The translations under genes were made by a program, and so were the position numbers. The notes beneath the pieces were generated by a model that saw only the letters and a program-made list of their open reading frames with translations, was not told the DNA's origin and ran no database searches. A stretch of DNA of 64,000 bases from Nitrosovibrio sp. Nv4 (GTDB lineage Bacteria; Pseudomonadota; Gammaproteobacteria; Burkholderiales; Nitrosomonadaceae): contig NZ_OCMZ01000002.1 of assembly GCF_900215485.1 (NCBI RefSeq), positions 744,001 through 808,000 on the forward strand, in the 5' to 3' direction. This document shows positions 26,291-36,208 of the stretch, piece by piece. The first letter of the stretch is position 1. Each line of letters starts with the position of its first letter.

Positions 26291-27949
26291 ATGAGCAATC
26301 CAGCCGCAGATACCACCCCGAATACCTCGAACATTTCGAATCCCGGCGTATACTCGCCGCTCAAATTGCCCGTTTTTCGGGTTTTCTGGTTTGCCGCGCT
26401 CGGTTCCAACATCGGCACCTGGATCAATGTAGTGACATCCGGCTGGGTAATGACTGACCTGTCGCCCTCGCCCGTAATGGTGTCCCTGGTGCAGGCAGCA
26501 ACGTCCCTGCCGATGGTACTTTTCGCGCTGGCGGCGGGCGCCCTCACCGACATTGTGGATCGCCGCCGCTATCTGCTCATCACACAAATATGGATGGCAC
26601 TGACGGCGGCGATACTGGCTGTACTTGCCGCCACGGACCAGATTGATGTGTGGAATCTGCTGATCCTGACATTCGCCCTCGGTGTCGGTGCATCAATGGC
26701 CACGCCCGCGCTGAATGTTACTGCGCCCGAGCTCGTTCCCAGAAATCTGTTGCCTCAGGCTGTTGCCTTGAGTTCGCTGTCAATGAATCTCTCCCGTTCT
26801 ATTGGCCCTGCCATTGGCGGCCTGTTGCTGGTGCAGTTTGGAGCATGGGCGGCTTATAGCGTTAATGCTATCTCGTTTATCGGCATGATACTGATGTTGT
26901 GGTACTGGAAGCATGAGCCGGCTGAGCGATCTCTGCCGCCCGAGCGCTTCTTCCAGGCGTTGCGTGCCGGCCTGCGCTATGCGCATATGGCGTCGCCTTT
27001 CCGCGCTGTGCTGATTCGCGCCACAGCTTTCATTCTCTTCGCAACCTCCGTATGGGCACTGCTCCCGCTGATTGCACGAGTCGAACTGGCGGGAGGACCA
27101 GGAACCTATGGACTTCTCCTGGCCTTTGTCGGCATTGGAGCGGTTGGCGGCATTATTATCCTGCCGCGGCTACAAACGCATATCTCCCGGGATCGACTGG
27201 TGCTTGTCGCAAGCATAGTTTATGCCTTGACGGCTGCGGCCCTCGCGACGATCCGCAGCGAAGCGGTTTTGTATGGCGTTATGGCTGCTTGCGGCGCGGC
27301 GTGGGTCGGTGTCCTCTGGTCTCTGCAAGTAGCCGCGCAGATTTCGGTTCCAGCCTGGGTCCGGGGACGCGCGTTATCGCTCTACATTATGGTCTTCTCC
27401 GCCGGCATGGCGCTCGGAAGCCTGCTATGGGGTTGGGTGGCAGCCCAGACCAATATTCCCGCTGCATTGCTGCTGTCCGCTACCGGGGCTGTGCTGGCCG
27501 CCCTGGCCGTTCGTGGGTTCAGCCTAGGAACACAAGAGGCCCCCGATCTGGCTCCATCTTACCATTGGCCGCCCCACCCGCCAGAAGCGGAGGAGCTGGA
27601 CAAACGTCGCGGCCCTGTACTGGTCACCATCGAATATGAAATTGCGGTGGAGCAACGTGAAGCATTCCTGGAGGCAATCCAGCCGCTCGGTGCCATCCGG
27701 CGGCGCGATGGCGCATTTGCCTGGGGCGTTTTTGAGGATATTGCCATGCCCGGCCGTTATGTCGAATTTTTCCAGCACGATTCCTGGCTTGATCATTTGC
27801 GCCAGCATACTCGTGTCACCCGTGAGGACCAACGCGTCCAGGAAAATGTTCTCCGTTTTCATACCGGGAGTGCAGCACCCAAGGTATCCCATTTTGTCGG
27901 AGGCGCGCCGACGGCATCCACGGACAGCTCAATGGCAACCGGTCCGTAA
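26291..27949 (+). CDS. MFS transporter with C-terminal monooxygenase-like (ABM) domain
   Basis: The first ~420 residues form an MFS exporter of the EntS/DUF894 group (about 12 helices; LFALAAGALTDIVDRRRYLL is the loop 2-3 motif). The last ~110 residues (RGPVLVTIEYEI to FHTGSAAPKVSHF) form a soluble dimeric alpha-beta barrel-like domain of the antibiotic-biosynthesis-monooxygenase type. This fusion is a recurrent bacterial architecture. EntS-like members export siderophores and other small molecules; here the substrate is unknown and the gene is 15 kb from the siderophore locus. The start is taken at ATG 26291; a TTG codon immediately before it is less likely. Confidence 0.85.
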   Translation: MSNPAADTTPNTSNISNPGVYSPLKLPVFRVFWFAALGSNIGTWINVVTSGWVMTDLSPSPVMVSLVQAATSLPMVLFALAAGALTDIVDRRRYLLITQIWMALTAAILAVLAATDQIDVWNLLILTFALGVGASMATPALNVTAPELVPRNLLPQAVALSSLSMNLSRSIGPAIGGLLLVQFGAWAAYSVNAISFIGMILMLWYWKHEPAERSLPPERFFQALRAGLRYAHMASPFRAVLIRATAFILFATSVWALLPLIARVELAGGPGTYGLLLAFVGIGAVGGIIILPRLQTHISRDRLVLVASIVYALTAAALATIRSEAVLYGVMAACGAAWVGVLWSLQVAAQISVPAWVRGRALSLYIMVFSAGMALGSLLWGWVAAQTNIPAALLLSATGAVLAALAVRGFSLGTQEAPDLAPSYHWPPHPPEAEELDKRRGPVLVTIEYEIAVEQREAFLEAIQPLGAIRRRDGAFAWGVFEDIAMPGRYVEFFQHDSWLDHLRQHTRVTREDQRVQENVLRFHTGSAAPKVSHFVGGAPTASTDSSMATGP

Positions 27950-27952
27950 AAC

Positions 27953-27984
27953 CGCAGCCGACCTGCTGGGCTTATTTTTTTCCC
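27953..27984 (+). terminator. Possible intrinsic terminator after the MFS gene
   Basis: AGCC (27956-27959) and GGCT (27969-27972) form a short stem followed by TATTTTTTT, right after the stop codon. A longer competing stem, GCAGCCG with CGGCTGC, encloses the T tract. Weak but well placed. Confidence 0.4.
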
Positions 27985-28054
27985 GGCTGCCTGACAGTAT
28001 GATGTGCCGGTGCGTGTCTAGTCTTCAATCTTTATTCATACAAGGAGAATATTC

Positions 28055-28753
28055 ATGATGGAAATACGTCGAGCCCAGGAGCGTGGACATGCCGATCATG
28101 GATGGCTGAATTCCTGGCACAGCTTTTCTTTTGCCGATTACCAGGATCCCGAACATACCCAGTTTCGTGCGTTGCGCGTCATCAATGATGACACCGTCGA
28201 GCCCGGCGGCGGTTTCGGCACGCACAGTCACCGCGACATGGAAATCGTCAGCTACGTGCTGGAGGGGGCCTTGGCGCACAGGGACAATATGGGTAATGGT
28301 TCTGCCATTCATCCGGGCAGCGTACAACGCATGAGCGCTGGCACGGGCGTACAGCACAGTGAATTCAATACTTCATCAAGCGAACAGGTCCATTTTCTGC
28401 AAATATGGTTCCTGCCCAATAAAACGGGTATCCCCCCAGGCTACGAAGAAAAATATTTTGATGATGCGGCAAAGCGCGGCAGGCTATGTCTGATCGCCTC
28501 ACCGGATGGCGCTGATGGCTCTGTAAAAATTCACGCTGATGCAAAGATGTTTGCCGGGCTGGTGGATGACGGAGAACGCGTAGAGCATACGGTAGCAGAC
28601 GATCGTTTTATTTATGTCCATGTTGCACGCGGCAGCGTGTCACTCAATGGCACGCTTTTGCAGGCAGGCGATGGTGCCAAACTTACCGGAGAAAACCACC
28701 TGATTCTCGATCAGGGGAGGAAAGCAGAGGCGCTTGTTTTAGAGTTGTGGTAG
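28055..28753 (+). CDS. Pirin-family bicupin (YhaK/PA2418 type)
   Basis: This 232-residue protein has two cupin folds. The metal site of the N-terminal cupin is complete: H57 and H59 in GTHSHRDME, H101 and E103 in VQHSEF. These match the iron ligands of human pirin and of YhaK/YhhW. Some members have quercetinase activity and others regulate enzymes; the role here is unknown. AAGGAGA lies 8 nt before the ATG. It follows the MFS gene after a putative terminator and is probably its own unit. Confidence 0.92.
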   Translation: MMEIRRAQERGHADHGWLNSWHSFSFADYQDPEHTQFRALRVINDDTVEPGGGFGTHSHRDMEIVSYVLEGALAHRDNMGNGSAIHPGSVQRMSAGTGVQHSEFNTSSSEQVHFLQIWFLPNKTGIPPGYEEKYFDDAAKRGRLCLIASPDGADGSVKIHADAKMFAGLVDDGERVEHTVADDRFIYVHVARGSVSLNGTLLQAGDGAKLTGENHLILDQGRKAEALVLELW

Positions 28754-28962
28754 AGCCTATCTTGACTGTATCCCGCTTGGAATTCTGCAACGTCGCCCTA
28801 TTGTCATTACTACCAGCCGAATAAAGGATACAGATGTCATGTGACAGAGAGCCCCATACGCCGCTCAGGGCTGGTTTGAACGGATTTCGCGTCGAGCGGA
28901 ATGACGAACTTGTTATTTAATCTGTGAAACACACCTTTGCCGAACATGATCCCCGAGAAAAT

Positions 28963-30408
28963 TTATGATACCTTCTCACCGGTTAAAACAAGGTCTGGAG
29001 TAGGCTGCCACTCCACCAGCAAGCCGGGCTCTCCGGCTACCGCTTGAAAATCGCAATCCACACCGATTCCCGGCACACAGACGAGACGTTCTTCGCTGAA
29101 TATCAGCGGCAGCGCTTCCCGCTCCCATGGGGGTAGCGACGCTTCCCTTAGAAGGTTTTTGAGACTTCGGCGCGGACGGTTGCAATCCGGGCGCAAACGC
29201 TCCCCGCCGCGACGCGGTCGTATTGTGACTGCCTGCCCGGAGAGTTTTTGCAAGTTGAGCCCCGCGCCCTCGTGGCGCGTTAATTTGAGGGTGCCGCCAA
29301 GCTCGGCGATGGTGAGTTCCTGCTCTCCTTTCCATACCAGCCGCCATTCCGTCACTGGTGAGGTACCTTTTCTCAACGAGCGGGCGCTGCGCACGTGAAC
29401 CTCCCCCTTGAAGCAGCGAACCTCGGTATTTCCGAAAATCAAATGCAATTTTGTATCGGGACGCGAAGACAGCATTTGCCGCAGAATTTCTTCCAGCTTT
29501 ATTGTGCTGGGCAGAATCGCGCCCTGCTGCGCCAAGATGTAGCGCAATAGATTTTTGGCGCGCAAAAAACCCAGGTTCCGCAAGTCTTCAACGTGCAGTT
29601 TTCCCGGGACGACACATGCCTTGCTGTCGGCCTCGGCCAGTTCATCCAGCAGGCAGGATGCCTCCGCCATATGCCGGCTTGCGCGCATGAAAGTAGTGCG
29701 ATAAGAAGGGAAACGCTTTTCCAGCAGGGGGAAAAACTCGTGACGCAGGAAATTCCGGTCGAAAGAGATGTCATCGTTACTCTCATCGGTAATCCACTGC
29801 AACGCATGTTCGCTGGCGTAATCCTCGATTTCACGCCGCGACACTTCAAGGAACGGGCGCAGTATTCGGGGTCGACCTCCTGACAACTCTGACGTTCCGG
29901 CTCCGATTCCTTGCTTATTGATTTCTGCTGCAAAGTGACGAACTACCGGCATGGCTCCCAGCCCCCTCACACCCGCGCCACGCAGCAATTGCAACAGCAG
30001 CGTTTCAGCCTGGTCATCCAGGTGCTGAGCCAACACTACATAATCCGCTTTCAGTTTTCCGAATACCCGATAGCGCTCGTCGCGAGCGGTAGCTTCAAGG
30101 CTGACCCCAGGTTCCTGGTTGATTTTCAGCCTGACAACTTTAAGCGGGACGCCGCTGGACCGGCATAGATTGCGGCAGAATATGCTCCACTGGTCTGCAT
30201 TAATGCTAATGCCATGGTTGACATGAATGGCAGAGAGCGAAAACTGCATTTGGGCCGATAGCGGAACAAGAAAATCCAGCAGAACGACCGAATCCACTCC
30301 GCCGCTCAACGCTACAGCCAGATGATTGCCGCACTGAATTTGTTCACGCAAAACATTTTCAGCCTTGCTGAAAACACTATTTGATTTTGACTTCCTTGAA
30401 TTTGCCAT
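28963..30408 (-). CDS. tilS: tRNA(Ile)-lysidine synthetase TilS
   Basis: This 481-residue N-type ATP pyrophosphatase modifies C34 of tRNA-Ile(CAU) to lysidine, allowing AUA decoding, and is essential. The PP-loop SGGVDS is at 35-40. It is followed by the family's VNHGI and ARDERYRVF segments and C-terminal tRNA-binding domains (with [26 protein letters not shown]). The length is usual for the beta/gamma type. The start overlaps the end of accA by 32 nt, so the two are probably translated from one message. Confidence 0.95.
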   Translation of the reverse strand: MANSRKSKSNSVFSKAENVLREQIQCGNHLAVALSGGVDSVVLLDFLVPLSAQMQFSLSAIHVNHGISINADQWSIFCRNLCRSSGVPLKVVRLKINQEPGVSLEATARDERYRVFGKLKADYVVLAQHLDDQAETLLLQLLRGAGVRGLGAMPVVRHFAAEINKQGIGAGTSELSGGRPRILRPFLEVSRREIEDYASEHALQWITDESNDDISFDRNFLRHEFFPLLEKRFPSYRTTFMRASRHMAEASCLLDELAEADSKACVVPGKLHVEDLRNLGFLRAKNLLRYILAQQGAILPSTIKLEEILRQMLSSRPDTKLHLIFGNTEVRCFKGEVHVRSARSLRKGTSPVTEWRLVWKGEQELTIAELGGTLKLTRHEGAGLNLQKLSGQAVTIRPRRGGERLRPDCNRPRRSLKNLLREASLPPWEREALPLIFSEERLVCVPGIGVDCDFQAVAGEPGLLVEWQPTPDLVLTGEKVS

Positions 30409-31345
30409 ATCCCATCAGTCGCTCAAAGCGTTTCTCCAGCAGCAACTGTGTGGAGTAATCCTGCAAGTGCCTGAGCGATTCCTGCAACTCCTTCCTCACG
30501 GATTGCATGATAGTCATGTAATCGCGATGGGCACCGCCAGGAGGCTCGCTGATGATCTTGTCGATCAGCCCCATGGTCTTGAGGCGATGAGCAGTGAGGC
30601 CCATGATCTCGGCGGCTTCGGGCGCCTTGTCAGCACTTTTCCAGAGGATAGAAGCGCAGCCTTCGGGAGAAATGACGGAATAAGTCGCATATTGCAGCAT
30701 CTGTACCACATCGCCCACCGCCACTGCCAATGCTCCGCCAGAACCGCCTTCCCCCACAATGGTGCAGATCACCGGCACTTTCAGTTCCGCCAGAACATAG
30801 AGATTTCTTCCGATGGCCTCGGACTGACCACGCTCTTCGGCGCCAATACCCGGGTAGGCACCGGGAGTATCGATGAAGGTAATCAGCGGCACACCGAATT
30901 TTTCCGCGAGACGCATCAGGCGCAGTGCTTTACGGTAACCCTCAGGCTTGGGCATGCCGAAATTACGATGAATTTTTTCCTTGGTATCGCGTCCCTTCTG
31001 ATGGCCGATCACCATAACGGACTGACCGTTAAACCGCGCCAATCCACCGACAATTGCATAATCATCGGCAAAACTGCGGTCACCGTGAAGCTCTTCGAAA
31101 TCCGTAAACAGATGCTGGATATAATCAAGCGTATAAGGGCGTTGCGCGTGTCGGGCGACCTGTGAAATCTGCCATGGTGTGAGCTTTGCATATATGCTGT
31201 TGGTAAGCGAATGGCTTTTCTTCTGCAGACGCAGGATTTCGGCTGAAATATCCACCGCCGAATCGTCCTGTGCAAAACGCAATTCTTCTATTTTTGCTTC
31301 AAGCTCAGCGATAGGCTGCTCGAAATCCAGAAACGTAATTTTCAT
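30377..31345 (-). CDS. accA: Acetyl-CoA carboxylase carboxyltransferase subunit alpha
   Basis: This 322-residue protein transfers CO2 from biotin to acetyl-CoA in the first step of fatty acid synthesis, as an alpha2-beta2 complex with AccD. The characteristic N-terminus [22 protein letters not shown] fixes the start at 31345, although the frame is open to 31396. The carboxyltransferase core shows [29 protein letters not shown] and [17 protein letters not shown]. tilS overlaps its 3' end, an order (accA-tilS) that is common in proteobacteria. Confidence 0.97.
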   Translation of the reverse strand: MKITFLDFEQPIAELEAKIEELRFAQDDSAVDISAEILRLQKKSHSLTNSIYAKLTPWQISQVARHAQRPYTLDYIQHLFTDFEELHGDRSFADDYAIVGGLARFNGQSVMVIGHQKGRDTKEKIHRNFGMPKPEGYRKALRLMRLAEKFGVPLITFIDTPGAYPGIGAEERGQSEAIGRNLYVLAELKVPVICTIVGEGGSGGALAVAVGDVVQMLQYATYSVISPEGCASILWKSADKAPEAAEIMGLTAHRLKTMGLIDKIISEPPGGAHRDYMTIMQSVRKELQESLRHLQDYSTQLLLEKRFERLMGYGKFKEVKIK

Positions 31346-31570
31346 GGAGCACGGGCATAAATTGAAACGTGCAATGATACAGGAATACCAAAACACCGAC
31401 GACTGTATCAGGAACGAATCAAACCGTTACGATTTCATATTCTCCGAAGCAGGTATATCGACAGCAAATTTAGCTTGATGCCAAGGGTTCTTATAGGATA
31501 CGCATGTGTTAATGCGGCTGTCGGCTGAGGTCAAAAAACATCCGGACACCTGACATGAGAATTAACCTTA

Positions 31571-32695
31571 ATGTTAAGAAACTCTTTCAATCCGATCGTT
31601 GCTACGCTTGTCGCGTTGGGCATCTGTCTGCTGACAAGCGAGAAAACCCATGCACAGCATGGCGCCGGAATTACCCGCAATCTCCTCTCCCCATTAACCG
31701 TTAGCGGTTACGTCGAAACATATTATGGCGTTGATTTCAATAGACCTGCCAACGATAGAAGGCCTTCCTTTTTGTATAATTTCACCAAGGATGAGGAAGT
31801 TTCGGTAAACCTGGCTTTCCTGAAAGGTTCGTACAACGCAAACAATATCAGGGCAAACCTCGCGTTAGCGGTCGGCAGCTATATCAATGCCAACTATGCA
31901 GCTGAGCCTGGGATATTGGGAAATTTTTATGAAGGTAATATTGGCGTAAAGCTGTCTAAAGAAAATAACCTGTGGCTGGACGTGGGTGTCTTCCCCTCAC
32001 ACATCGGTTTTGAAAGTGCAATGGGGAAAGAGAACTGGACTTTAAGCAGAAGTATCATGGCAGAGAACACGCCTTATTTTGAGACAGGCGCCAAACTCGG
32101 CTATAGATCAGACGATGAAAAATGGTTCTTCAGCGCATTGGTTCTGAATGGCTGGCAACGCATCAAACCTGTGGAGGGGAATACTCTGCCCGCATTCGGC
32201 ACCCAGGTTATTTATACGCCTTCCTCAGGAATAACCCTGAATAGCAGCACATTCATCGGCACGGACAAGCCTGACGATGCGAGGCAAATGCGCTACTTTC
32301 ATAATTTCTACGGTATTTTCAAAATAAATAGTGCTCTTGCTGCAACGCTTGGTTTTGATATTGGTATCGAGCAAAGAAACCGGAATTCCTCAGCCATGAA
32401 TACCTGGTTCAATCCAACGGTTATCCTGAGGTATACGCCTACCGCAAAAACCGCCATTGCCGTCAGGGCGGAATATTACGATGACAGGTACGGCGTAATC
32501 ATTGGCTCCGATACGCCCAATGGCTTTAAAACCTGGGGCTTATCAACCAATTTCGATTACCACGTTACGAATCACATATTGTGGCGTATAGAAGCGAGAA
32601 CATTGGGCAGTAAAGATCGCATTTTTACCCGAAATGATGGTCATACATCGGATAGAAACATATTTCTGACAACATCATTGGCCATCAGTTTCTGA
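31571..32695 (+). CDS. Outer-membrane beta-barrel porin, BBP2/OmpL-like family
   Basis: This 374-residue protein has a signal peptide (ending THAQ), then a barrel starting LTVSGYVETYYGVDFNRPANDRRPSF. That pattern, with the NLAFLKGSYN and LDVGVFPSHIGFESA strands, is typical of the putative beta-barrel porin-2 family common in Bacteroidetes. It ends in a C-terminal phenylalanine (TTSLAISF). The gene is visibly richer in AT and in AGA/AGG, AAT and TAT codons than its neighbours, suggesting acquisition by transfer. The substrate is unknown. It stands alone, upstream of a heptanucleotide repeat tract. Confidence 0.8.
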   Translation: MLRNSFNPIVATLVALGICLLTSEKTHAQHGAGITRNLLSPLTVSGYVETYYGVDFNRPANDRRPSFLYNFTKDEEVSVNLAFLKGSYNANNIRANLALAVGSYINANYAAEPGILGNFYEGNIGVKLSKENNLWLDVGVFPSHIGFESAMGKENWTLSRSIMAENTPYFETGAKLGYRSDDEKWFFSALVLNGWQRIKPVEGNTLPAFGTQVIYTPSSGITLNSSTFIGTDKPDDARQMRYFHNFYGIFKINSALAATLGFDIGIEQRNRNSSAMNTWFNPTVILRYTPTAKTAIAVRAEYYDDRYGVIIGSDTPNGFKTWGLSTNFDYHVTNHILWRIEARTLGSKDRIFTRNDGHTSDRNIFLTTSLAISF

Positions 32696-32708
32696 TGCGG
32701 CATCTCAA

Positions 32709-32757
32709 GGGTAATGGGTAATGGGTAATGGGTAATGGGTAATGGGTAATGGGTAAT
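32709..32757 (+). repeat. Tandem heptanucleotide repeat (GGGTAAT)x7
   Basis: Seven uninterrupted copies of GGGTAAT lie 14 nt after the porin stop codon. Such short perfect tandem repeats are prone to slippage. The tract is intergenic here (porin upstream, ABC-F gene 215 bp downstream), so length changes could affect transcription or mRNA stability but not a reading frame. Confidence 0.97.
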
Positions 32758-32971
32758 GACAATAATAATGGAGCATATTCGTCATCAAATAAATCAAGAG
32801 ACCGAATCCGTTCCTAACTGAGCCATTTCAAATAATGCACGTTGCGGATGCATGCCGCTTGACATTACTTTTCGCCCGCCTGGCCGACAGCCCAGCGCAA
32901 ATGAATTCGGAATTCACTGAAGAAACGTATAAAATAGAGGGTTTTTCCAAATCCTTTCCAAGGAAAAAGCT

Positions 32972-34645
32972 TTGATCACCACAGCCAACATCACTATGCA
33001 GTTCGGGGCCAAGCCCCTGTTCGAAAACGTCTCGGTCAAATTCGGCGACGGCAACCGCTACGGTTTGATCGGCGCCAACGGTAGCGGCAAATCCACATTC
33101 ATGAAGATTCTGGGCGGCGATCTGGAGCCGAGTTCCGGCAATGTCAGCGTAGACGCCGGCGAGCGGGTGGGCAAGTTGCGCCAGGATCAGTTCGCCTTTG
33201 AGAACTGTCTCGTGATCGATACCGTAATGATGGGGCACGATGAGTTGTGGCAAGTGAAACAGGAGCGCGACGCGATTTACGCCAATCCTGACGCCACCGA
33301 CGCCGACTATATGCATGCCGCGGAACTCGAAGCGCGCTTCGCCGAATTGGACGGATACTCCGCCGAGGCGCGTGCCGGCGAACTGCTGTTAGGGGTCGGT
33401 ATTCCATTGCCGCAACACCAGGGACCAATGAGCGCGATAGCACCCGGATTCAAGCTCCGCGTCCTGCTGGCGCAAGCATTATTTGCCGATCCGGACATCC
33501 TGCTGCTGGATGAGCCGACCAATAATCTCGATATCAATACCATCCGCTGGCTGGAAGATGTAATCAACACAAGCAAGAGTACCATCGTCATCATTTCGCA
33601 TGATCGCCACTTTCTGAACAGCGTCTGCACACACATGGCTGATCTGGATTATGGCGAAATCCGGATTTATCCCGGGAATTATGACGACTATATGACCGCG
33701 TCCACCCAGGTGAGGGAGCGCATGCTGGCCGATAACGCAAAGAAGAAAACCCAGATCGCGGAATTGCAATCGTTTGTCAGCCGCTTTTCCGCCAACGCAT
33801 CCAAGGCGCGACAGGCCACGAGTCGCGCGCGCCAGATCGAGAAGATAAAACTGGAAGATGTGAAGCCATCCAGCCGCCAGTACCCCTACATTCGTATTGA
33901 TGTGGACGAGCGTGAAAAGCTGCATCGCCTGGCGGTCTCCGTGCAAAGCATCAGCAAGCATTTCTCGGGCATGGAAAAGCCGCTGCTTCAGAAATTCAGC
34001 CTTAACGTCGAAGCTGGCGAGAAGATCGCCATCATTGGTCCCAATGGCATTGGCAAGACCACGCTGCTGCGCTGCCTTGCCGAGGATTTGGCTCCGGACG
34101 CGGGCGAGGTAAAGTGGGCGGAGAAAGCGCGCCCTGGTTACTTCGCGCAGGATCATGCCGCCGACTTTGAAGCGGAGATGTCGCTTACCGACTGGATGAC
34201 GCAGTGGCGGCGCGAACACGATGACGACCAGACTGTACGCAGCGTCCTCGGACGACTGCTGTTTTCCGGCGACGAAGTCAAGAAATCGGTAAAGGTCATT
34301 TCGGGGGGAGAGGAAGGACGCATGTTGTTCGGCAAGCTCATGCTGCAACGAAACAACGTGTTGCTCATGGACGAACCAACCAATCACCTGGACATGGAAT
34401 CGATAGAATCCCTGAACGCCGCGCTGGAGAAATATACGGGCACACTGATTTTCGTTTCTCATGACCGGGAATTCGTGTCATCACTGGCCAGCCGTATCGT
34501 TGAAATGAAACCGGATGGGATCACTGATTTCAAGGGCAGTTACGAAGACTATCTACGGGGCCAAGGTGTCGGTGCGGATAGCGCTGGCGCGCGTGGTGGC
34601 AGTTCAACGCCATCCAGGGAAAAACTTCGGGCGTCGTCCAGGTAA
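32972..34645 (+). CDS. ybiT: ABC-F family ATPase, YbiT type
   Basis: This 557-residue protein has two ABC ATPase domains and no membrane segment, the ABC-F layout. Domain 1 has GANGSGKST and [11 protein letters not shown]; domain 2 has GPNGIGKTT and [11 protein letters not shown], each with an LSGGE/ISGGE-like signature. A charged inter-domain linker (about 240-300) is the part that reaches into the ribosome. The N-terminus [25 protein letters not shown] is typical of YbiT. Translation begins at TTG with AAGGA about 8 nt upstream. A 25-residue Gly/Ser/Arg tail is extra. Its likely role is translation-factor-like rescue of stalled ribosomes. Confidence 0.93.
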   Translation: MITTANITMQFGAKPLFENVSVKFGDGNRYGLIGANGSGKSTFMKILGGDLEPSSGNVSVDAGERVGKLRQDQFAFENCLVIDTVMMGHDELWQVKQERDAIYANPDATDADYMHAAELEARFAELDGYSAEARAGELLLGVGIPLPQHQGPMSAIAPGFKLRVLLAQALFADPDILLLDEPTNNLDINTIRWLEDVINTSKSTIVIISHDRHFLNSVCTHMADLDYGEIRIYPGNYDDYMTASTQVRERMLADNAKKKTQIAELQSFVSRFSANASKARQATSRARQIEKIKLEDVKPSSRQYPYIRIDVDEREKLHRLAVSVQSISKHFSGMEKPLLQKFSLNVEAGEKIAIIGPNGIGKTTLLRCLAEDLAPDAGEVKWAEKARPGYFAQDHAADFEAEMSLTDWMTQWRREHDDDQTVRSVLGRLLFSGDEVKKSVKVISGGEEGRMLFGKLMLQRNNVLLMDEPTNHLDMESIESLNAALEKYTGTLIFVSHDREFVSSLASRIVEMKPDGITDFKGSYEDYLRGQGVGADSAGARGGSSTPSREKLRASSR

Positions 34646-34664
34646 TTCGTCGAGGCAATTCATC

Positions 34665-34691
34665 GAGATAACGCTTCCCGAGAGTTATCTC
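34665..34691. terminator. Hairpin between convergent ybiT and ampD
   Basis: GAGATAAC (34665-34672) pairs perfectly with GTTATCTC (34684-34691) across an 11-nt loop, 20 nt after the ybiT stop and before the ampD stop. There is no strong T tract on either strand, so it may be a weak bidirectional terminator or an mRNA 3'-end stabiliser. Confidence 0.4.
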
Positions 34692-34709
34692 TAACAGAGA
34701 AATGTGGAC

Positions 34710-35297
34710 TCAAGCCAGCCCGGTGCGGTAACGATCCCAGTCGAAACAAGGACCGGGATCGGTCTTTCTGGCTGGTGCGATATCGGAATGTCCCACAATG
34801 TCGGTAATGGGATAGGTCTTTTGTAGTGCCCGAGTAAGCACTGCCAATGCTTCATATTGGGTATCGGTAAAAGGCATGGTATCGCTGCCCTCAAGCTCTA
34901 TCCCGATGGAAAAATCATTGCAGCGACTCCTTCCCTGCCAGCACGATTCTCCCGCGTGCCAGGCGCGCTTTTCGCAAGGAACGAACTGGATGGTCTCGCC
35001 GTCCCGCCGGATGAAAAAATGCGCGGAAACCTGCAGGCCGCGGAGAGTCTGATAATAGGGATGAGCTTCGGGATCGAGTTTGTTGGTAAAAAATTCCACC
35101 ACCCCATCACCGCTGAACACCTCGGGGGGCAGGCTGATATTATGGATCACCAGCAGGCTTATCGCGCACCCGGCCGGACGTTCGTCGCAATTGGGTGAAA
35201 AAACAACACGTACATTGTGCAAGTAATCCGTTGCATCAACTTTATTGATTCGCTCGTTCCTGCACTCTGCTTCCAGTTGTTCGTATGCTGCCTTCAC
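34710..35297 (-). CDS. ampD: 1,6-anhydro-N-acetylmuramyl-L-alanine amidase AmpD
   Basis: This 195-residue cytosolic zinc amidase removes the peptide from anhydro-muropeptides during peptidoglycan recycling and so controls beta-lactamase inducers in some species. Zinc ligands H52, H170 and D180 are present, as is the catalytic-site lysine K178. The H170-K178-D180 spacing matches H154-K162-D164 of E. coli AmpD. The SIGIELEG strand is also intact. The gene follows the small PP0621-type gene by 33 nt on the same strand. Confidence 0.95.
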   Translation of the reverse strand: MKAAYEQLEAECRNERINKVDATDYLHNVRVVFSPNCDERPAGCAISLLVIHNISLPPEVFSGDGVVEFFTNKLDPEAHPYYQTLRGLQVSAHFFIRRDGETIQFVPCEKRAWHAGESCWQGRSRCNDFSIGIELEGSDTMPFTDTQYEALAVLTRALQKTYPITDIVGHSDIAPARKTDPGPCFDWDRYRTGLA

Positions 35298-35330
35298 TCT
35301 TCTTGAATCGCTTTTGTTTGGGAAAGAGAA

Positions 35331-35570
35331 CTACGGTTGCAAATGTAAACGCCGATGCTCTTCGCTACAAAAAAACTTGCCTTCCGAAGCGATGCTTTCA
35401 CTTCTGGGCAAATGCACGCCGCAATGGGTACAGCGAACCATATCCTCTCCCTCAAGGGATGACGATTCCCTATGCACTTCTTCGTCCCGCTTTTTAAGCG
35501 CGCGCCGATAACTTCTTATTACCCAGAAAGCCAGTACGGCAATAAGAGCGAAAAATAGCAGTCTACCCAA
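35331..35570 (-). CDS. PP0621-family small membrane zinc-ribbon-like protein
   Basis: This 79-residue protein has one N-terminal transmembrane helix (LLFFALIAVLAFWVI), a basic-acidic linker, and a C-terminal putative metal site: CTHCG at about 47-51, then FFCSEEHRRLH. This is the PP0621 family pattern of beta/gammaproteobacteria, with unknown function. It lies immediately upstream of ampD and is probably co-transcribed with it. Confidence 0.8.
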   Translation of the reverse strand: MGRLLFFALIAVLAFWVIRSYRRALKKRDEEVHRESSSLEGEDMVRCTHCGVHLPRSESIASEGKFFCSEEHRRLHLQP

Positions 35571-35899
35571 TGCGCCGCCTCCGTTGACGTATCAAAATCG
35601 GCCATATCCCGTTTAAAAGTATAATCACATTCTACTGGTTGTATGGTACTGCGCAAGCGTCATACGCAATGGCAGATGTTTTCAGAAAGGAGGAAGCATA
35701 GCGTTGATCGGAAAGTATTGCGATCGGCTAAACAGCATCACTTGACCCATTGATTCGCATCATTTGAGCCATTGTCCGTATCCCATTGCGCCAATGCTTT
35801 GAAGACGACAAAGATAATTCTGCTGGATCGTCGAATCACAGCTTTGTGATCCAAGGGGGGTCATACCCGCGAAAGTGAGAATCCAGTCAAATCCAGTCG
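35571..35899. other. Intergenic region with IS21-end-like direct repeats
   Basis: About 330 bp without a gene. Two 18-bp direct repeats, GCATCACTTGACCCATTG (35735-35752) and GCATCATTTGAGCCATTG (35757-35774), 16 of 18 bases identical, lie 22 bp apart. Their form recalls the multiple terminal repeats of some IS21-family elements, so this may be an orphan IS end. A diverged REP-like sequence follows at about 35862-35888. Confidence 0.4.
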
Positions 35900-36190
35900 C
35901 TAGACGATGTCCTGCCATAAATCTCGCCATAGAGGATTGGTCTTTTCGATCAATTCAATCTTCCAGGCTCTGTTCCACTTCTTGAATTGTTTCTCGCGCT
36001 GGATTGCCTCGACCATTTCGTGATGCATTTCGAAGTAAACGAGCGTATGCACACTATATCTTCGGGTAAAGCCTTCCACCAGATCATTCTTGTGCTCCCA
36101 TACCCGCTTCACCAGGTCGCTGGTCACACAGATGTATAACGTGCCGTTACGCTTGCTTGCCAGTATATAGACGGCAGGATTCCGTTCCAT
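35900..36190 (-). CDS. GIY-YIG domain protein (UPF0213-like) with altered motif
   Basis: This 96-residue single-domain protein matches the short GIY-YIG nuclease family: VYILASKRNGTLYICVTSDLVKRVWEHK at the start, then YSVHTLVYFEMHHEMVEAIQREKQFKKWNRAWKIELI, containing the catalytic-type arginine (KRVWEHK) and glutamate (EAIQREKQ). The first half-motif reads VYI and the second YIC instead of YIG, so a conserved glycine is cysteine. Function in vivo is unknown; such genes are frequent next to repeats and mobile DNA, as here. It may be active or decaying. Confidence 0.85.
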   Translation of the reverse strand: MERNPAVYILASKRNGTLYICVTSDLVKRVWEHKNDLVEGFTRRYSVHTLVYFEMHHEMVEAIQREKQFKKWNRAWKIELIEKTNPLWRDLWQDIV

Positions 36191-36208
36191 TCAACCATAT
36201 CCACGACT

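Noticed and set aside
32709-32757. GGGTAAT repeats as a telomere-like or CRISPR-like array
   Set aside because: It is a simple 7-bp tandem tract without spacers and is internal to the chromosome.
32828-33316. 162-codon minus-strand frame over the start of the ABC-F gene
   Set aside because: It is antisense to a well-supported ATPase; its sequence is the complement of conserved ABC motifs.
33479-34462. 327-codon minus-strand frame
   Set aside because: Antisense shadow of the ybiT coding sequence, arising from codon bias.
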